Shown here piece after piece: positions 38,137-47,834 of a DNA stretch of 64,000 bases. A program made the translations under genes and the position numbers. The number at the start of each line of letters is the position of its first letter. Position 1 is the stretch's first letter. The notes beneath the pieces are model-generated. The model was not told where the DNA came from. It worked only from the letters and a program-made list of their open reading frames with translations, and did not search any database. Source of the stretch: an uncultured Alistipes sp. (GTDB lineage: Bacteria; Bacteroidota; Bacteroidia; Bacteroidales; Rikenellaceae); assembly GCA_944320685.1 (NCBI GenBank), contig CALUIK010000002.1, forward strand, positions 62,001-126,000, read 5' to 3'.

Positions 38137-38925
38137 TCATCTGGCAGTGCCGTCCTGCCTGCTGCCGTCGCTGTCCGCTCGTCCGGAGGATGCGGCTTGG
38201 GGGCGTATGCCGATGTCTGTCCGTTTCTGCGGAGTGTCGGGTGTGCCTTTTCCCTGAGTGTGTTGCGCCGCTTCAGCCGGAATCTTGCGTCCGGAATTCT
38301 CTGCCGCGGGTTGGGCCGCTGTGGCATCGTCTTGGGCCGGAACGTCCCCTTCGCTGTCCTCCTCTACGGTGAAGTATGTGACACCCTTTATCTTGCGGTA
38401 ACGCCACTCTTTCATGCTCTCATCGGATTCGAACCCTTCGCAGAAGGTGATTTCGTCGCCGTCGACGATCTTCGAATCGACGTTCGAGTAGATGCGTTTC
38501 GTGGCTTGGTTCCAGAAGAGCTGCGAGGTATACAGCTGCTTGCCGTCGGCTTTTATGACCACGACGTTGCCTTTGGCCTCCCACAGGCGGCGGTTCTCGT
38601 AGTATATGGCGTAGTTGGCTGTCAGAACGGCGTCCTGCATCGAGAGCGAGTCGTCGAAGGTGGTTATCTTAATCCCCTTGCGGAATTCGCGGTAGGGGTC
38701 GCGGACAAGGCTGTAACCTTCGATCAGCGGCGTCTCGAACAGGTATGACTTGCGGCCGTTCTCCGACATGACGATCGACATGTTCTCGCTGTATTCGGTC
38801 ATCATCTTGTCGTTGACGGCGCTCTCCGCCGCAGGCTTTTTAGCGTCGCACGAGAATAGCAAGATAGCACTCCCCGTGAAAGAGAGTGCTACCGCTATTA
38901 GTTTTTTCATCGACGCTGTCTTCAT
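38137..38925 (-). CDS. lptC: LPS export protein LptC, with long C-terminal tail
   Basis: Lipoprotein-like LptC of the LPS transport bridge. The 262-residue protein has a lipoprotein signal ending LLFSC (C26) and a beta-jellyroll with segments SYLFETPLIEGY, KITTFDDSLSMQDAVLTANYA and LWEAKGNVVVIKADGKQLYTSQLFWNQ, characteristic of Bacteroidetes LptC. A second ATG at 38910 also fits. The last ~70 residues after TVEEDSEGD are low in complexity, polar and rich in Ala, Gln, Asp, Gly and Ser, which is unusual for LptC and probably disordered. It lies 9 bases after the TPR gene and 22 before the CNNM gene. Confidence 0.85.
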   Translation of the reverse strand: MKTASMKKLIAVALSFTGSAILLFSCDAKKPAAESAVNDKMMTEYSENMSIVMSENGRKSYLFETPLIEGYSLVRDPYREFRKGIKITTFDDSLSMQDAVLTANYAIYYENRRLWEAKGNVVVIKADGKQLYTSQLFWNQATKRIYSNVDSKIVDGDEITFCEGFESDESMKEWRYRKIKGVTYFTVEEDSEGDVPAQDDATAAQPAAENSGRKIPAEAAQHTQGKGTPDTPQKRTDIGIRPQAASSGRADSDGSRQDGTAR

Positions 38926-38934
38926 GCAGCATTG

Positions 38935-40278
38935 TTACCTGTAACGTACCGTTGTGTTGACACCGTTGGCATAGCCGTGGCTGATGGTGTAGCGCGAACC
39001 TTCCGTCAGCTCGGCGAAGAAACACTCCTCCTTTGTCGGGAAGCCCTGACGGTAGTTCGACATGAGCGTCTGTGCTGCCTTCTGGACATCGGGCTCGGTG
39101 CCGAGAAGCGATACAGCTTGACTCATGGCGTCATAGGCGGCCCAATAGCAGGCCATGCACTGGAACTCCGAGCAGTTTGCCGATGCAGCGTAGCACTGGC
39201 CGAGGATGAAGTATGCGTATCCATTCTCGGGGTTGAGGTTCTTGATCTGGTTTGCGGCATCGATGGCCTTGGCGTAGTCCTTGGTGCTGATGCCGATCAT
39301 GCCGATACGTATGTAGAGTTTCTCCTTTTCTGCGGGATCGGTCTCCACTGAAAGTGCCTCCTCGAGATATTTGAGGGCCTTGTCATACTCCTGACGGTTC
39401 TGGAAGCCCTGTGCGAGGAAGAGGGCGGTCTCCGACGAAGGCTTGATCGAGTAGTATTTCTCGGCGGTCTGGAAGAAGAAGTCGCTGTCGCAGTTCGCAC
39501 GTGACATGAGCGATACGGCCTGTGAAAGCACTGCCTCGTCGTCGGGCGCGTCGGCCAGACGTTTTGAGAAGAGGGCTTCGAGGTTCTCGCAACTGGCGGC
39601 GCCGCTCGATCCGAATGATGAGTCGAACTGCTCTTTCAGCGCTGCGCCATCCTCACCAGCGCTCTCGAAAGCAGGGGTGAAGCGGTCATATTCGGCAATT
39701 ACGGTATCGGCACTTACGAGGTCGTTCTTGTAGTCGTCGCACAGTGCGCTGAAATATATGACTGCCAGATCGAGGTCGGGCGTACCGTTCTTCTCTTCGC
39801 TGGCGGCGATTGCCTCGTTGAAGAGTTTGCGGATGCCCTCGCGGTCATCGGGGCGATAGGTCATGAGCTCGCGGGCCTTGCGGTCGAGAATGTATGCCTT
39901 GCCGTAGGTCGAGTGGTTGCCGAAGTTCTCCAGACGAATGTCATAGAGCAGCAGCAGAGAGTCGATATATATATCCTTCTCTTCAGCTGTCTCTGCGCGG
40001 TTGATCTTGTTCTTGTAGAGCTTGATGCCGTTGGTGTAGATATTCTGTGAAGCCTTGGGGCATTTTGCCAGAAGTGACTGGAGGTACTTTGCCGCAAGGT
40101 TGTAGTTGCGGTTGTCGACGGCCTCTTTCATGAATTGGTTGTCGAGCATGTTCTGCTTGCGTTCATCGGCGGTCTCTCCCCAGCCTGCGTACTTGGGATC
40201 ATCAAAGTTGACCTGTGCCATGGCCGACAGCCCCACAACAGCAAAAGCTGCGGCAAGAATGAGTTTGAAACTTTTCAT
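38935..40278 (-). CDS. Exported TPR-repeat protein
   Basis: Product of 447 residues with a signal peptide (about residues 1-21, ending SAMAQ) and helical repeats of tetratricopeptide type through the rest, for example ALFLAQGFQNRQEYDKALKYLEEAL and KLYIRIGMIGISTKDYAKAI. Probably periplasmic, acting as a scaffold for protein-protein contacts. It is directly upstream of lptC and shares its strand, as in other Bacteroidales, so a role in outer-membrane assembly is possible. No catalytic motif was found. Confidence 0.85.
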   Translation of the reverse strand: MKSFKLILAAAFAVVGLSAMAQVNFDDPKYAGWGETADERKQNMLDNQFMKEAVDNRNYNLAAKYLQSLLAKCPKASQNIYTNGIKLYKNKINRAETAEEKDIYIDSLLLLYDIRLENFGNHSTYGKAYILDRKARELMTYRPDDREGIRKLFNEAIAASEEKNGTPDLDLAVIYFSALCDDYKNDLVSADTVIAEYDRFTPAFESAGEDGAALKEQFDSSFGSSGAASCENLEALFSKRLADAPDDEAVLSQAVSLMSRANCDSDFFFQTAEKYYSIKPSSETALFLAQGFQNRQEYDKALKYLEEALSVETDPAEKEKLYIRIGMIGISTKDYAKAIDAANQIKNLNPENGYAYFILGQCYAASANCSEFQCMACYWAAYDAMSQAVSLLGTEPDVQKAAQTLMSNYRQGFPTKEECFFAELTEGSRYTISHGYANGVNTTVRYR

Positions 40279-40623
40279 GTAATCTAAGGTTTATTAGTTT
40301 TTAATATGTTGTTTGTCAATATTGTAATTAATCTCAGGTATGTCGTTCTGCCTTGCTTTCCGTGTATTTATTCCGTTCTTCTGTCCGTGTACCCCTTGCC
40401 GTATGCGAACATATCGATATCTGTCATCCCACATCTTGCCCGTACCTTGTCTTCCTTCCTCTCTTATTCTCTCGGCCTAATTTATTTGTTAGGCCCCGTT
40501 CGTCCGAATACCTGTTCAGGCTTTATGCTCTGCGCCGCCGGGATTTTCGCGGCATGGCTTCGTACCAAGAACGTCGGCTGACCATTTCATCTGGCCGTCA
40601 GCTGCATCCGCCGGATAGGCGCG
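40279..40623. other. Intergenic region of 345 bases with small inverted repeat
   Basis: Lies between the barrel gene and the TPR gene, both minus. It contains a perfect 7-bp inverted repeat GGCCTAA-TTTATTTG-TTAGGCC at 40474-40495 with no T-tract on the minus strand, and a pyrimidine-rich plus strand around 40340-40470. No good TAnnTTTG box was found for the TPR gene. A 91-codon plus-strand frame (40306-40581) has no features of a real protein. Confidence 0.6.
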
Positions 40624-42003
40624 CTATTTGAACTTATAGCGTCGGAACCAGTCGTCGTCGCCGAACAGCGATACGCCGAGCGACAGCTTGTAGTATCTGT
40701 TCTTGACCAATCCTACGATATTATCGTCGATTGTTATCTTATCCTTGACGGGGTTACGCATGCCGAACTCGAACCCTACATCGACTGACGAACGGCCGAA
40801 CAGCTTTACAGGCAGGCCCAAACCGGCCGTTACCGCCATCTGACGCACGGCGCTTCCTCCGAAGGTCTGATAGTAGTCGCCATAGCGGAATCCCACGCGG
40901 TACGCTACGCGGTTGAGGTAATTTCGTGGATCTATGGGCTTTGGCGTCAACTCGATACCTACGCGAACGGTATTGGTGTTGTGGTATGCGACCCTTACGC
41001 CCTTGCCTGAACCGTCGCTCTCGAGGAATGAGGAGTTCTCGTCGCCCCAGTTCTGGTATACGTAGTCGACACCCATGCGCAGGCTCATCGTCTGGTAGAA
41101 GACACCGGCCGCGATTTGCTGCGGCAGGCGCAGAGGCAATGTTTCTTCCTCGTTGCGCACGGTCGAAGTGAGTATGTTGTCGATATATACGTATTTCATC
41201 GTTTTGGGGCTGAGTTTGCCGCCTATGTCGTACGTGGCGCCGAATGTGAGCGCGCGGCGTGAGTTTAATATGGCGTTCCACTGTATGCCGAATTGGGCCT
41301 TTATGCGCGAGACGTCGTATGTGTCGATACCTGTCGTGGTGGAGTATTCGCCGCTGCCGGTGATGATATCCGTGGGTACGGCCTTATAGTTTCTGGTTAT
41401 GTCGCCCCAATAGTATTGCATGGCGGCGCCGATGGAGAAGTTCTTGAACGGGGTCCATCCCAGTCCGGCCTTGATTTCCGTGACGTCGCCGTCGCCGTAG
41501 TATTGGTATTGGGCGCGTCCGAGATTGCCGATCATGCCCGAAGACAACTCGTCGCTGTGCATATTGTATCCCACGTTGCTGTAGGGCGTAAGGCTGAATC
41601 CGAATCCGAGGCCTTTCGCTAACGGCATTTGGAATGCAATCTCGTGGAAATTTATCGAATTGTATGCCGTGCGCGACGTGGTCTGCTGCGTACCGTATTT
41701 TGTCTGCGAGTTGCGGAAATGTCCGGCTTCGATACCGAATTCGAACAGAAAGCTTTTCTGCGGCGTTTGGCTGTAGGCTGCGGGATTCAATACGTTGACC
41801 GTATTGTTCGAGCGCAGGGCCACGCCGACTCCTCCCATCGACCGCATGCTGGTCGTACCGGGAGTAGCCAACTCACCCAGCCCGTACATCGAATAGGGGG
41901 AGAAGGTATTTATGCTACTGGTCAAATTTTGGGCCGACGCCAGTGACGGCAATGTCAGCGAGCCTGTAAGTATGACTTTAAATATCCGCTTGTTCAGTTG
42001 CAT
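40624..42003 (-). CDS. Outer-membrane beta-barrel protein (FadL/PorV-like)
   Basis: Product of 459 residues with a signal peptide (about 1-24, ending ASAQN) and alternating amphipathic strands ending in a hydrophobic-aromatic C-terminus (LFGDDDWFRRYKFK). The opening TFSPYSMYGLGELATPGTTSMRSMGGVGVALRSNNTVNVLNPAAY is typical of Bacteroidetes FadL/OmpP1-like barrels. Transport of hydrophobic compounds is the family guess; a role in type IX secretion is less likely. Its start lies 26 bases inside the end of coaX, so the two are translationally linked. Confidence 0.82.
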   Translation of the reverse strand: MQLNKRIFKVILTGSLTLPSLASAQNLTSSINTFSPYSMYGLGELATPGTTSMRSMGGVGVALRSNNTVNVLNPAAYSQTPQKSFLFEFGIEAGHFRNSQTKYGTQQTTSRTAYNSINFHEIAFQMPLAKGLGFGFSLTPYSNVGYNMHSDELSSGMIGNLGRAQYQYYGDGDVTEIKAGLGWTPFKNFSIGAAMQYYWGDITRNYKAVPTDIITGSGEYSTTTGIDTYDVSRIKAQFGIQWNAILNSRRALTFGATYDIGGKLSPKTMKYVYIDNILTSTVRNEEETLPLRLPQQIAAGVFYQTMSLRMGVDYVYQNWGDENSSFLESDGSGKGVRVAYHNTNTVRVGIELTPKPIDPRNYLNRVAYRVGFRYGDYYQTFGGSAVRQMAVTAGLGLPVKLFGRSSVDVGFEFGMRNPVKDKITIDDNIVGLVKNRYYKLSLGVSLFGDDDWFRRYKFK

Positions 42004-42715
42004 TGTAGTCTAATATTCTGTTCAATCCGCAAATCACCAACTCGCATTTTGCAAATATCGCGTTTTTAATTCTTTTCACAAAGTATTTTGCGTCCCCGCC
42101 CGTAAAAATTATGGATAATTTCACATTTTTTTCGGCGAGAGACTTCATGTAACCCTCGATTTCGTATGTTATGCCCTGCATGACGCCCTGCTCTATGGCC
42201 TCTCTCGTGCATCTTGCTGGAAATCGTGTCTCATCAGTGGGGGAACACTCGGGCAGTTGCGACGTATAGTCGTGCAATGCGCGGAAGCGGGTACGCATGC
42301 CGGGCGAGATGTTGCCCCCGAGGAATACTCCGCCGCTCACCAGATCTATCGTGATGGCGGTCCCGAAGTCGACTATCAGGTAATCGTCGCGGCCGAAAAC
42401 CGCCTCGGCGCCTACGGCGGCGGCTATGCGGTCTGTTCCCAGTGTATGCGGCGTGAGATAGCCATTGCCTATGGGTACGGGGGTATCGGGTGTCATCTCG
42501 AGTACCTTGATCCCCCGTCGCTTCAGTTTTTCGATAACCTCGGCGGCGCCGCTGCCCGTAGAGGCGACTATGGCCCTTGTTATGCTGTAGCGTGCGAGTA
42601 TCGGTTCCACATCGACCTCGCGGGCCGACGGGAATGTCAACATCGTGGCTACCGAAATGCCTTCGACGGCGGCAGCCTTGACATGCGTGTTCCCTATGTC
42701 CACAACCAGATTCAT
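41978..42715 (-). CDS. coaX: Type III pantothenate kinase
   Basis: First step of coenzyme A synthesis from pantothenate; type III enzymes need a monovalent cation and resist feedback by CoA. The 245-residue protein has the ASKHA phosphate motif DIGNTHVKAA at residues 5-14, the second phosphate motif DFGTAITIDLV and the FLGGNISPGM loop. It lies 5 bases after mfd and overlaps the barrel gene by 26 bases. Together with coaE it gives two CoA genes in this window. Confidence 0.95.
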   Translation of the reverse strand: MNLVVDIGNTHVKAAAVEGISVATMLTFPSAREVDVEPILARYSITRAIVASTGSGAAEVIEKLKRRGIKVLEMTPDTPVPIGNGYLTPHTLGTDRIAAAVGAEAVFGRDDYLIVDFGTAITIDLVSGGVFLGGNISPGMRTRFRALHDYTSQLPECSPTDETRFPARCTREAIEQGVMQGITYEIEGYMKSLAEKNVKLSIIFTGGDAKYFVKRIKNAIFAKCELVICGLNRILDYNATEQADI

Positions 42716-42720
42716 GCAGG

Positions 42721-45700
42721 TTACAAACTTTTGAGCACGTCCACGGCTTCGCCAACATTCATCACCCTCCTAACGGTCATCGCAAGGCGATTATTGTGCT
42801 GTTTCAATACAAATCTGTCGGGTTGCGCCGTGATGCGGCGCAACAGCGTCATGAAGGTTTCGCTCTTGTAATATGGCGAGTTCGGTTCGCCGACGAAGTG
42901 CACGATCATGAGTCTGTTCTTGACCTTGACGCGCTCCATCCCCAGACGCACGGCCTCCCAGCGCAGGCGCACCACGTTGAGCAATTCCACGGCGGCCTCG
43001 GGCAGTTGTCCGAAACGGTCGACGAGGCGGTCGCGGAAAGAGGTGAGGTCCTCCTCGCGCTTTATGGCGTCGAGTTCGCGGTAGAGGCGCAGTTTCTCGG
43101 CCGGCTGGCGCACGTAGTCGTCGGGCAGTTCGGCCAGCATGTCGATCTCGATGGTCGAGTCGTCGATGTAGGTGTCGTGCCTGATCGTCTCCGCCTCGCT
43201 GTCGCTCAGGCCCGCCACATCGAGGCCCTCGGCCCGCAACTCGGATATGGCCTGCTGCATGATCTTCTGGTACGTCTCGAACCCTATGTCGGCAATGAAG
43301 CCGCTCTGCTCGGCACCAAGGAGGTTCCCCGCGCCGCGTATGTCGAGATCCTGCATGGCGATATTGAATCCCGATCCGAGGTCGGAGAACTCCTCGATGG
43401 CGCGCAGGCGCCGCCGTGCATCTCCCGTCAGCAGTTCCTCGGGCGGCGTGAGCAGATAGCAGTATGCCTTGCGGTTGCTGCGGCCGACGCGTCCGCGCAG
43501 CTGGTGCAGGTCACTCAAGCCGTAGTAGTGGGCATTGTTTATTATAATCGTGTTGGCGTTGGGTATGTCTATGCCGTTCTCGATGATGGTGGTGGCCACC
43601 AGCACATCGAACTCTCCGTAGATGAAGTCCATGATGAGTTTTTCCAGCTGCTCCGGCGGCATCTTGCCGTGTCCTACGGCAACGCGTGCCTTGGGGCAGA
43701 GTCGCGTGATGAGCCCCTGTAGCGTGGCAAGGTCCTCCACGCGGTTGTTGACGAAATATACCTGCCCGCCGCGGGCCAGTTCCTCCTCGACGGCGTCGCG
43801 TATTATGTCCTCCGAGAATATGTGCGACTCGGTGATTATGGGCTGGCGGTTGGGCGGCGGCGTAGATATTACCGACAGGTCGCGCGAGCCCATGAGCGAG
43901 AACTGCAGTGTGCGCGGTATGGGGGTGGCCGTGAGCGTGAGCGTATCGACGTTGACGCTCATCTGGCAGAGTTTCTCCTTGGCCGCCACACCGAACTTTT
44001 GTTCCTCGTCGATGATGAGCAGCCCGAGATCATGGAAACGTATCTGCTTGCCGAGGATCTTGTGTGTGCCGATGAGTATGTCGATTTTGCCTGCGGCCAG
44101 ATCCTCCGCTATTTCGCGCGTCTGCTTGGCGCTCTTCGAGCGGTTCAGGTACTCTATACGCACGGGAAAGTCGCGCAGGCGCTCCATGAACGAGCGGTAG
44201 TGCTGCAGGGCGAGGATGGTCGTGGGCACCAGCACCGCTACCTGCTTGCCGTCGACGGCGGCCTTGAAGGCGGCGCGTATGGCCACCTCGGTCTTGCCGA
44301 AGCCTACGTCGCCGCATACGAGGCGGTCCATGGGTTGTGTGGACTCCATGTCTTTCTTGACGGCGGCGATGGCGTTCTGCTGGTCGGGCGTCTCCTCCCA
44401 TTGGAACGACGCCTCCATTTCGTTCTGCAGGTAGCTGTCCGGCGAAAATGCGAAGCCCGGGCTCGCCTTACGTTTGGCGTAGAGGGCTATGAGCTCGCGG
44501 GAAATATCCTTGACGGCCTTTTTCGTGGCGCTCTTGAGTTTCTGCCATGCCCCGTTGCCGAGTTTGTATATCTTCGGCGGTTCGCCGTCACCGCTTTTGT
44601 AGCGCGATATGCGGTGCAGCGAGTGCACGTTGACGAAGAGTACGTCGTTGTCCTTGTATACGAGCTTGATGGCCTCGTGCACCTTGCCGTTCTCATTGAT
44701 CTTCACCAGACCGCCGAAACGCCCGACACCGTGGTCTATGTGTACCACGTAGTCGCCCATCTTCAAGGCGTTGAGTTCGGCGACGGTCATCTGTTCGTCA
44801 CGTTTGATCTCGCCGTTTATGCGGTAGCGGTGGTAACGGTCGAATATCTGGTGGTCGGTATAGAGGCACAGTTTCAGCGTGCGGTCGACGAAGCCTTCGT
44901 GCAGGGTGAGCGGGATGGCCTCCACCCTTATGTCGTTATGCCCCGTCTGGTGGAAGATGTTGTCCAGCCGTTCGATCTGCGCCTTGTTCTCCGACAGTAT
45001 GTATGTACTGTAACCTTTGGCTGCCGAGGCGCTCATGTCATCGGCCAGCACGTCGAACTTTTTGTTGAACTTTGGTTGCGGCGCAGTGGCGAAGCGCACT
45101 TCGGCTTCGGCGGCGCGCTCCTTGAGATTGTCGCGCAACATGTATATACGGCTCGACCGCATATCCTCGAGCAGGATGTTGCGGCTGGCCATGAGCGAGT
45201 CTATCTGCGACGGCTCCTCCATCTCGCCGAGCAGGCGCCGCCGCAGCTCGTTCACTCTACGCATGATGTAGTCGGCGTCATAGAACCAATATGTGGCACT
45301 GCCGGCGAAGCGCGCCAGCGATACCTTTTCGGGCGAAGCCGAGTTGAGGTTGGGGATGATCTCCGCGTCCGTGACCTTGTCGTTCGATAGTTGGCTCGAA
45401 ATGTTGAACAGGCGTATCGAGTCGACCGTATCGCCGAAGAAGTCGATACGGTACGGGCGGCTCTCAGAGTAGGAGAAGACATCGAGTATTCCGCCGCGCA
45501 GCGAATACTGCCCTGGTTCGTAAACGAAGTCCACTTGCGTAAAGCCACGATCGACGAGTTGTTGCTCGAGATCGGTCATGACGGCCGTATCGCCGACTGA
45601 GATGTGCAGGCTGCGGCCAGTGAGCGTTGCGGCATCGGCCACGCGTTCGGCCATAGCTTCGGGATAGGTGCAGACGACTACGTATGGCTGGTCGTTGCGG

Positions 45701-46041
45701 CGGATGGCGTTGAGCGTATTTGTCCGTTGTACGAGACCTTGTGCGTCCTCCTTGCCGTAGAGAATGGATTTCTTGTACGACGTAGGGAAGAAATGTATGC
45801 GTGTCTCATCCAGCAGGGCATAGAAGTCGTTGAGCATGTACGCTGCTGAGTCGCGATCCTCCGCAACGAAGATGTGCAGCCCGCCGCGGGCCTTTACCAA
45901 AGCTGCGGAATAGAGCGAAAGAGCCCCGCCGACCAGATCTTCGAGGTGGACGGTTGGGCTCTTTTGGTCGTAAAGCGACAACATGCGTCGGAACGGTTCC
46001 GAGGCGCCGACTCGCTGCATGATATTGTCTATGCTCTCCAA
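42721..46041 (-). CDS. mfd: Transcription-repair coupling factor Mfd
   Basis: Large ATP-dependent translocase that removes RNA polymerase stalled at DNA lesions and recruits UvrA. The protein has the UvrB-like N-terminal domain, the RNA-polymerase-interaction module (GDYVVHIDHGVGRFGGL), Walker A in RLVCGDVGFGKTEVAIRAAF, DEEQ in LLIIDEEQKFGV, the NRVEDLATLQG and TTIIENGIDIPNANT motifs, and a TRCF C-terminal domain. The frame starts at TTG 46041; ATG at 46020 is an alternative that shortens it by 7 residues. The 1106-residue length is normal. Confidence 0.96.
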   Translation of the reverse strand: MESIDNIMQRVGASEPFRRMLSLYDQKSPTVHLEDLVGGALSLYSAALVKARGGLHIFVAEDRDSAAYMLNDFYALLDETRIHFFPTSYKKSILYGKEDAQGLVQRTNTLNAIRRNDQPYVVVCTYPEAMAERVADAATLTGRSLHISVGDTAVMTDLEQQLVDRGFTQVDFVYEPGQYSLRGGILDVFSYSESRPYRIDFFGDTVDSIRLFNISSQLSNDKVTDAEIIPNLNSASPEKVSLARFAGSATYWFYDADYIMRRVNELRRRLLGEMEEPSQIDSLMASRNILLEDMRSSRIYMLRDNLKERAAEAEVRFATAPQPKFNKKFDVLADDMSASAAKGYSTYILSENKAQIERLDNIFHQTGHNDIRVEAIPLTLHEGFVDRTLKLCLYTDHQIFDRYHRYRINGEIKRDEQMTVAELNALKMGDYVVHIDHGVGRFGGLVKINENGKVHEAIKLVYKDNDVLFVNVHSLHRISRYKSGDGEPPKIYKLGNGAWQKLKSATKKAVKDISRELIALYAKRKASPGFAFSPDSYLQNEMEASFQWEETPDQQNAIAAVKKDMESTQPMDRLVCGDVGFGKTEVAIRAAFKAAVDGKQVAVLVPTTILALQHYRSFMERLRDFPVRIEYLNRSKSAKQTREIAEDLAAGKIDILIGTHKILGKQIRFHDLGLLIIDEEQKFGVAAKEKLCQMSVNVDTLTLTATPIPRTLQFSLMGSRDLSVISTPPPNRQPIITESHIFSEDIIRDAVEEELARGGQVYFVNNRVEDLATLQGLITRLCPKARVAVGHGKMPPEQLEKLIMDFIYGEFDVLVATTIIENGIDIPNANTIIINNAHYYGLSDLHQLRGRVGRSNRKAYCYLLTPPEELLTGDARRRLRAIEEFSDLGSGFNIAMQDLDIRGAGNLLGAEQSGFIADIGFETYQKIMQQAISELRAEGLDVAGLSDSEAETIRHDTYIDDSTIEIDMLAELPDDYVRQPAEKLRLYRELDAIKREEDLTSFRDRLVDRFGQLPEAAVELLNVVRLRWEAVRLGMERVKVKNRLMIVHFVGEPNSPYYKSETFMTLLRRITAQPDRFVLKQHNNRLAMTVRRVMNVGEAVDVLKSL

Positions 46042-46154
46042 AGCGGCTGTTTATGGTCAGCACAGCCGGCGGTGACATGCCGGCATCTGTCTGTTGGGTT
46101 GTTTTATCGTGTCATTTCATGTACCTCAATCCTTGCCACGCGTATGCCGACGGT

Positions 46155-47702
46155 CTACTCTATCAGCGGGGCGCCGTTGCGTCCGAGGTACCTCACATCG
46201 ACCATGCCTTGGCTCTGGTCCGATACCACGTCGATCCATGTACGGTACTTCATCATCCAGCGGTTGCGCAGCGACAACAGGCCGTGGCATATGTACGACG
46301 CGACGTAGGGACTTACCCGCAGGCGTATGTATTTGGCGCCGCGGTCCTCGGTCAGGAACTGTATCTGGTTTTCGATCTTGCGTTCCAGAAGTATCGTGGG
46401 TTCGATCTTGCCCGTGCCGTTGCAGGTGGGGCATACGTCGGTAACGTCCTCCACGGCTACGGGGCGCACCCTTTGGCGCGTGATCTGCATAAGGCCGAAT
46501 TTCGTGAGCGGCAGGATTGTATGCTTGGCCTTGTCGGTGGACATGAGGCTGGTCATCTCCTCGAATAGCAGCTGGCGGTTCTGTGCCTTGTGCAGGTCGA
46601 TGAAGTCGATGATGACGATGCCGCCCAGATCGCGCAGGCGCAGCTGGCGGGCGATCTCCTTTGCGGCGGCCATGTTGACCTCCATAGCCGTCTGCTCCTG
46701 ATTGACCTCGGCCTTGGTGCGGTTGCCCGAGTTGACGTCGATGACGTTCATGGCCTCGGTATGCTCGATGATGAGGTATGCGCCGCGTTTGAGCGACACA
46801 TATTTGGCGAAGAGCGACTTTATCTGCTTCGATATGTCGAAGTTGTCGAATATGGGCACCGTGCCGCGGTAGAGTTTGACTATCTTCTCGAGTTGCGGGT
46901 CGATGATTTTTATGTAGTTTTTGATTTCGCGGTATAGCGCTTCGTCGTCGACGGTTATCTGCGAAAAGGTCGAATTGAGCGAGTCTCGTATTATGGTATT
47001 TGCGCGGTTCATCTCGCTCATGAGCAGCGCGGGGGCTTGGCTCTTGCGGATGTTGCCGACGGCATTGTTCCAGCGCTCCAGCAGGGAGCGTATGTCTTGC
47101 TCGATGTCGGCGTCGTGGGCTTCGGCCGCGGCCGTGCGTATGATGACACCGAAGTTTTTGGGAAGTATGCCCGCCGCGATCTGGCGGAGCCGCTTCTTGG
47201 TCTCTGTCGAGCGGATCTTTTGCGATATGAATATCTTCGAGGTGAAGGGTACCAGCACTACGTTGCGGCCGGCGAGCGATATGTCTGCCGTCAGGCGCGG
47301 TCCCTTGGTCGAGATGGCCTCCTTGGCTATCTGTACCATTACGGTCTGCCCGACCTGAAGATATGTGGCAAGTTTGCCCGATTTTTCGATGTTGGGTTCG
47401 AGTTTCATGGTCTCGACCCTGATTCCTCGCTTGCCCGGCTGGCGGCTGTTGACCACCTTTTGCAGCGAGGAGAATTGACTGCCCAAATCGAGATAGTGTA
47501 TGAATGCGTCCTTTTCGTGTCCGATGTTGACGAATGCCGCATTGAGGCCCGGCATGATTTTCCGTACCTTGCCCAGATATATGTCCCCGACGGCAAATCC
47601 CGTCTGGCTCTGCTCCTTGTTGAGTTCCACCAGCACTTTGTCCTCGCACAGGGCGATGGAGATCTCTTTCGGCGTGACGTTTATTACTAATTCTCGATTC
47701 AT
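46155..47702 (-). CDS. rng: Ribonuclease G/E family endoribonuclease
   Basis: Single-strand-specific RNase that processes rRNA and mRNA. The 515-residue protein has an N-terminal S1 RNA-binding domain (GDIYLGKVRKIMPGLNAAFVNIG), the catalytic DNase I-like domain with NVIDVNSGNRTKAEVN and the metal-binding aspartate block GGIVIIDFIDL, and the zinc-link CPTCNGTGKI. It lacks the long C-terminal degradosome scaffold of E. coli RNase E, so it is RNase G-like in length. Upstream are the 29-residue peptide gene and HU. Confidence 0.94.
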   Translation of the reverse strand: MNRELVINVTPKEISIALCEDKVLVELNKEQSQTGFAVGDIYLGKVRKIMPGLNAAFVNIGHEKDAFIHYLDLGSQFSSLQKVVNSRQPGKRGIRVETMKLEPNIEKSGKLATYLQVGQTVMVQIAKEAISTKGPRLTADISLAGRNVVLVPFTSKIFISQKIRSTETKKRLRQIAAGILPKNFGVIIRTAAAEAHDADIEQDIRSLLERWNNAVGNIRKSQAPALLMSEMNRANTIIRDSLNSTFSQITVDDEALYREIKNYIKIIDPQLEKIVKLYRGTVPIFDNFDISKQIKSLFAKYVSLKRGAYLIIEHTEAMNVIDVNSGNRTKAEVNQEQTAMEVNMAAAKEIARQLRLRDLGGIVIIDFIDLHKAQNRQLLFEEMTSLMSTDKAKHTILPLTKFGLMQITRQRVRPVAVEDVTDVCPTCNGTGKIEPTILLERKIENQIQFLTEDRGAKYIRLRVSPYVASYICHGLLSLRNRWMMKYRTWIDVVSDQSQGMVDVRYLGRNGAPLIE

Positions 47703-47748
47703 TAAAATTAAAGAGGCTAACTAACTGTTTTCTTTCATAATAAATAGG

Positions 47749-47790
47749 CAAAGCTAAAGGGCGTTAGAAAATGAAGACCCTTTAGCTTTT
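47749..47790 (-). terminator. Hairpin between the small basic peptide gene and rng
   Basis: AAAGCTAAAGGG (47750-47761) and CCCTTTAGCTTT (47778-47789) form a perfect 12-bp stem with a 16-base loop, 45 bases after the peptide stop on the minus strand. The minus-strand 3' side has only a short T-run, so termination may be partial. The same arm contains TAGCTTTG (47756-47749), a match to the -7 consensus, placed 47 bases before rng. It may be both terminator and rng promoter. Confidence 0.6.
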
Positions 47791-47834
47791 ATTTTACCTA
47801 TTTGCTAACGCAACTGAATACCGGTCGAATAAGA

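Noticed and set aside
40306..40581. A 91-codon frame between the TPR and barrel genes
   Set aside because: Composition is random and there is no promoter; the region is better seen as noncoding.
46065..46085. GCCGGC-ggtgacat-GCCGGC inverted repeat between mfd and rng
   Set aside because: Only a 6-bp palindromic stem without T-tract; not convincing as a terminator.
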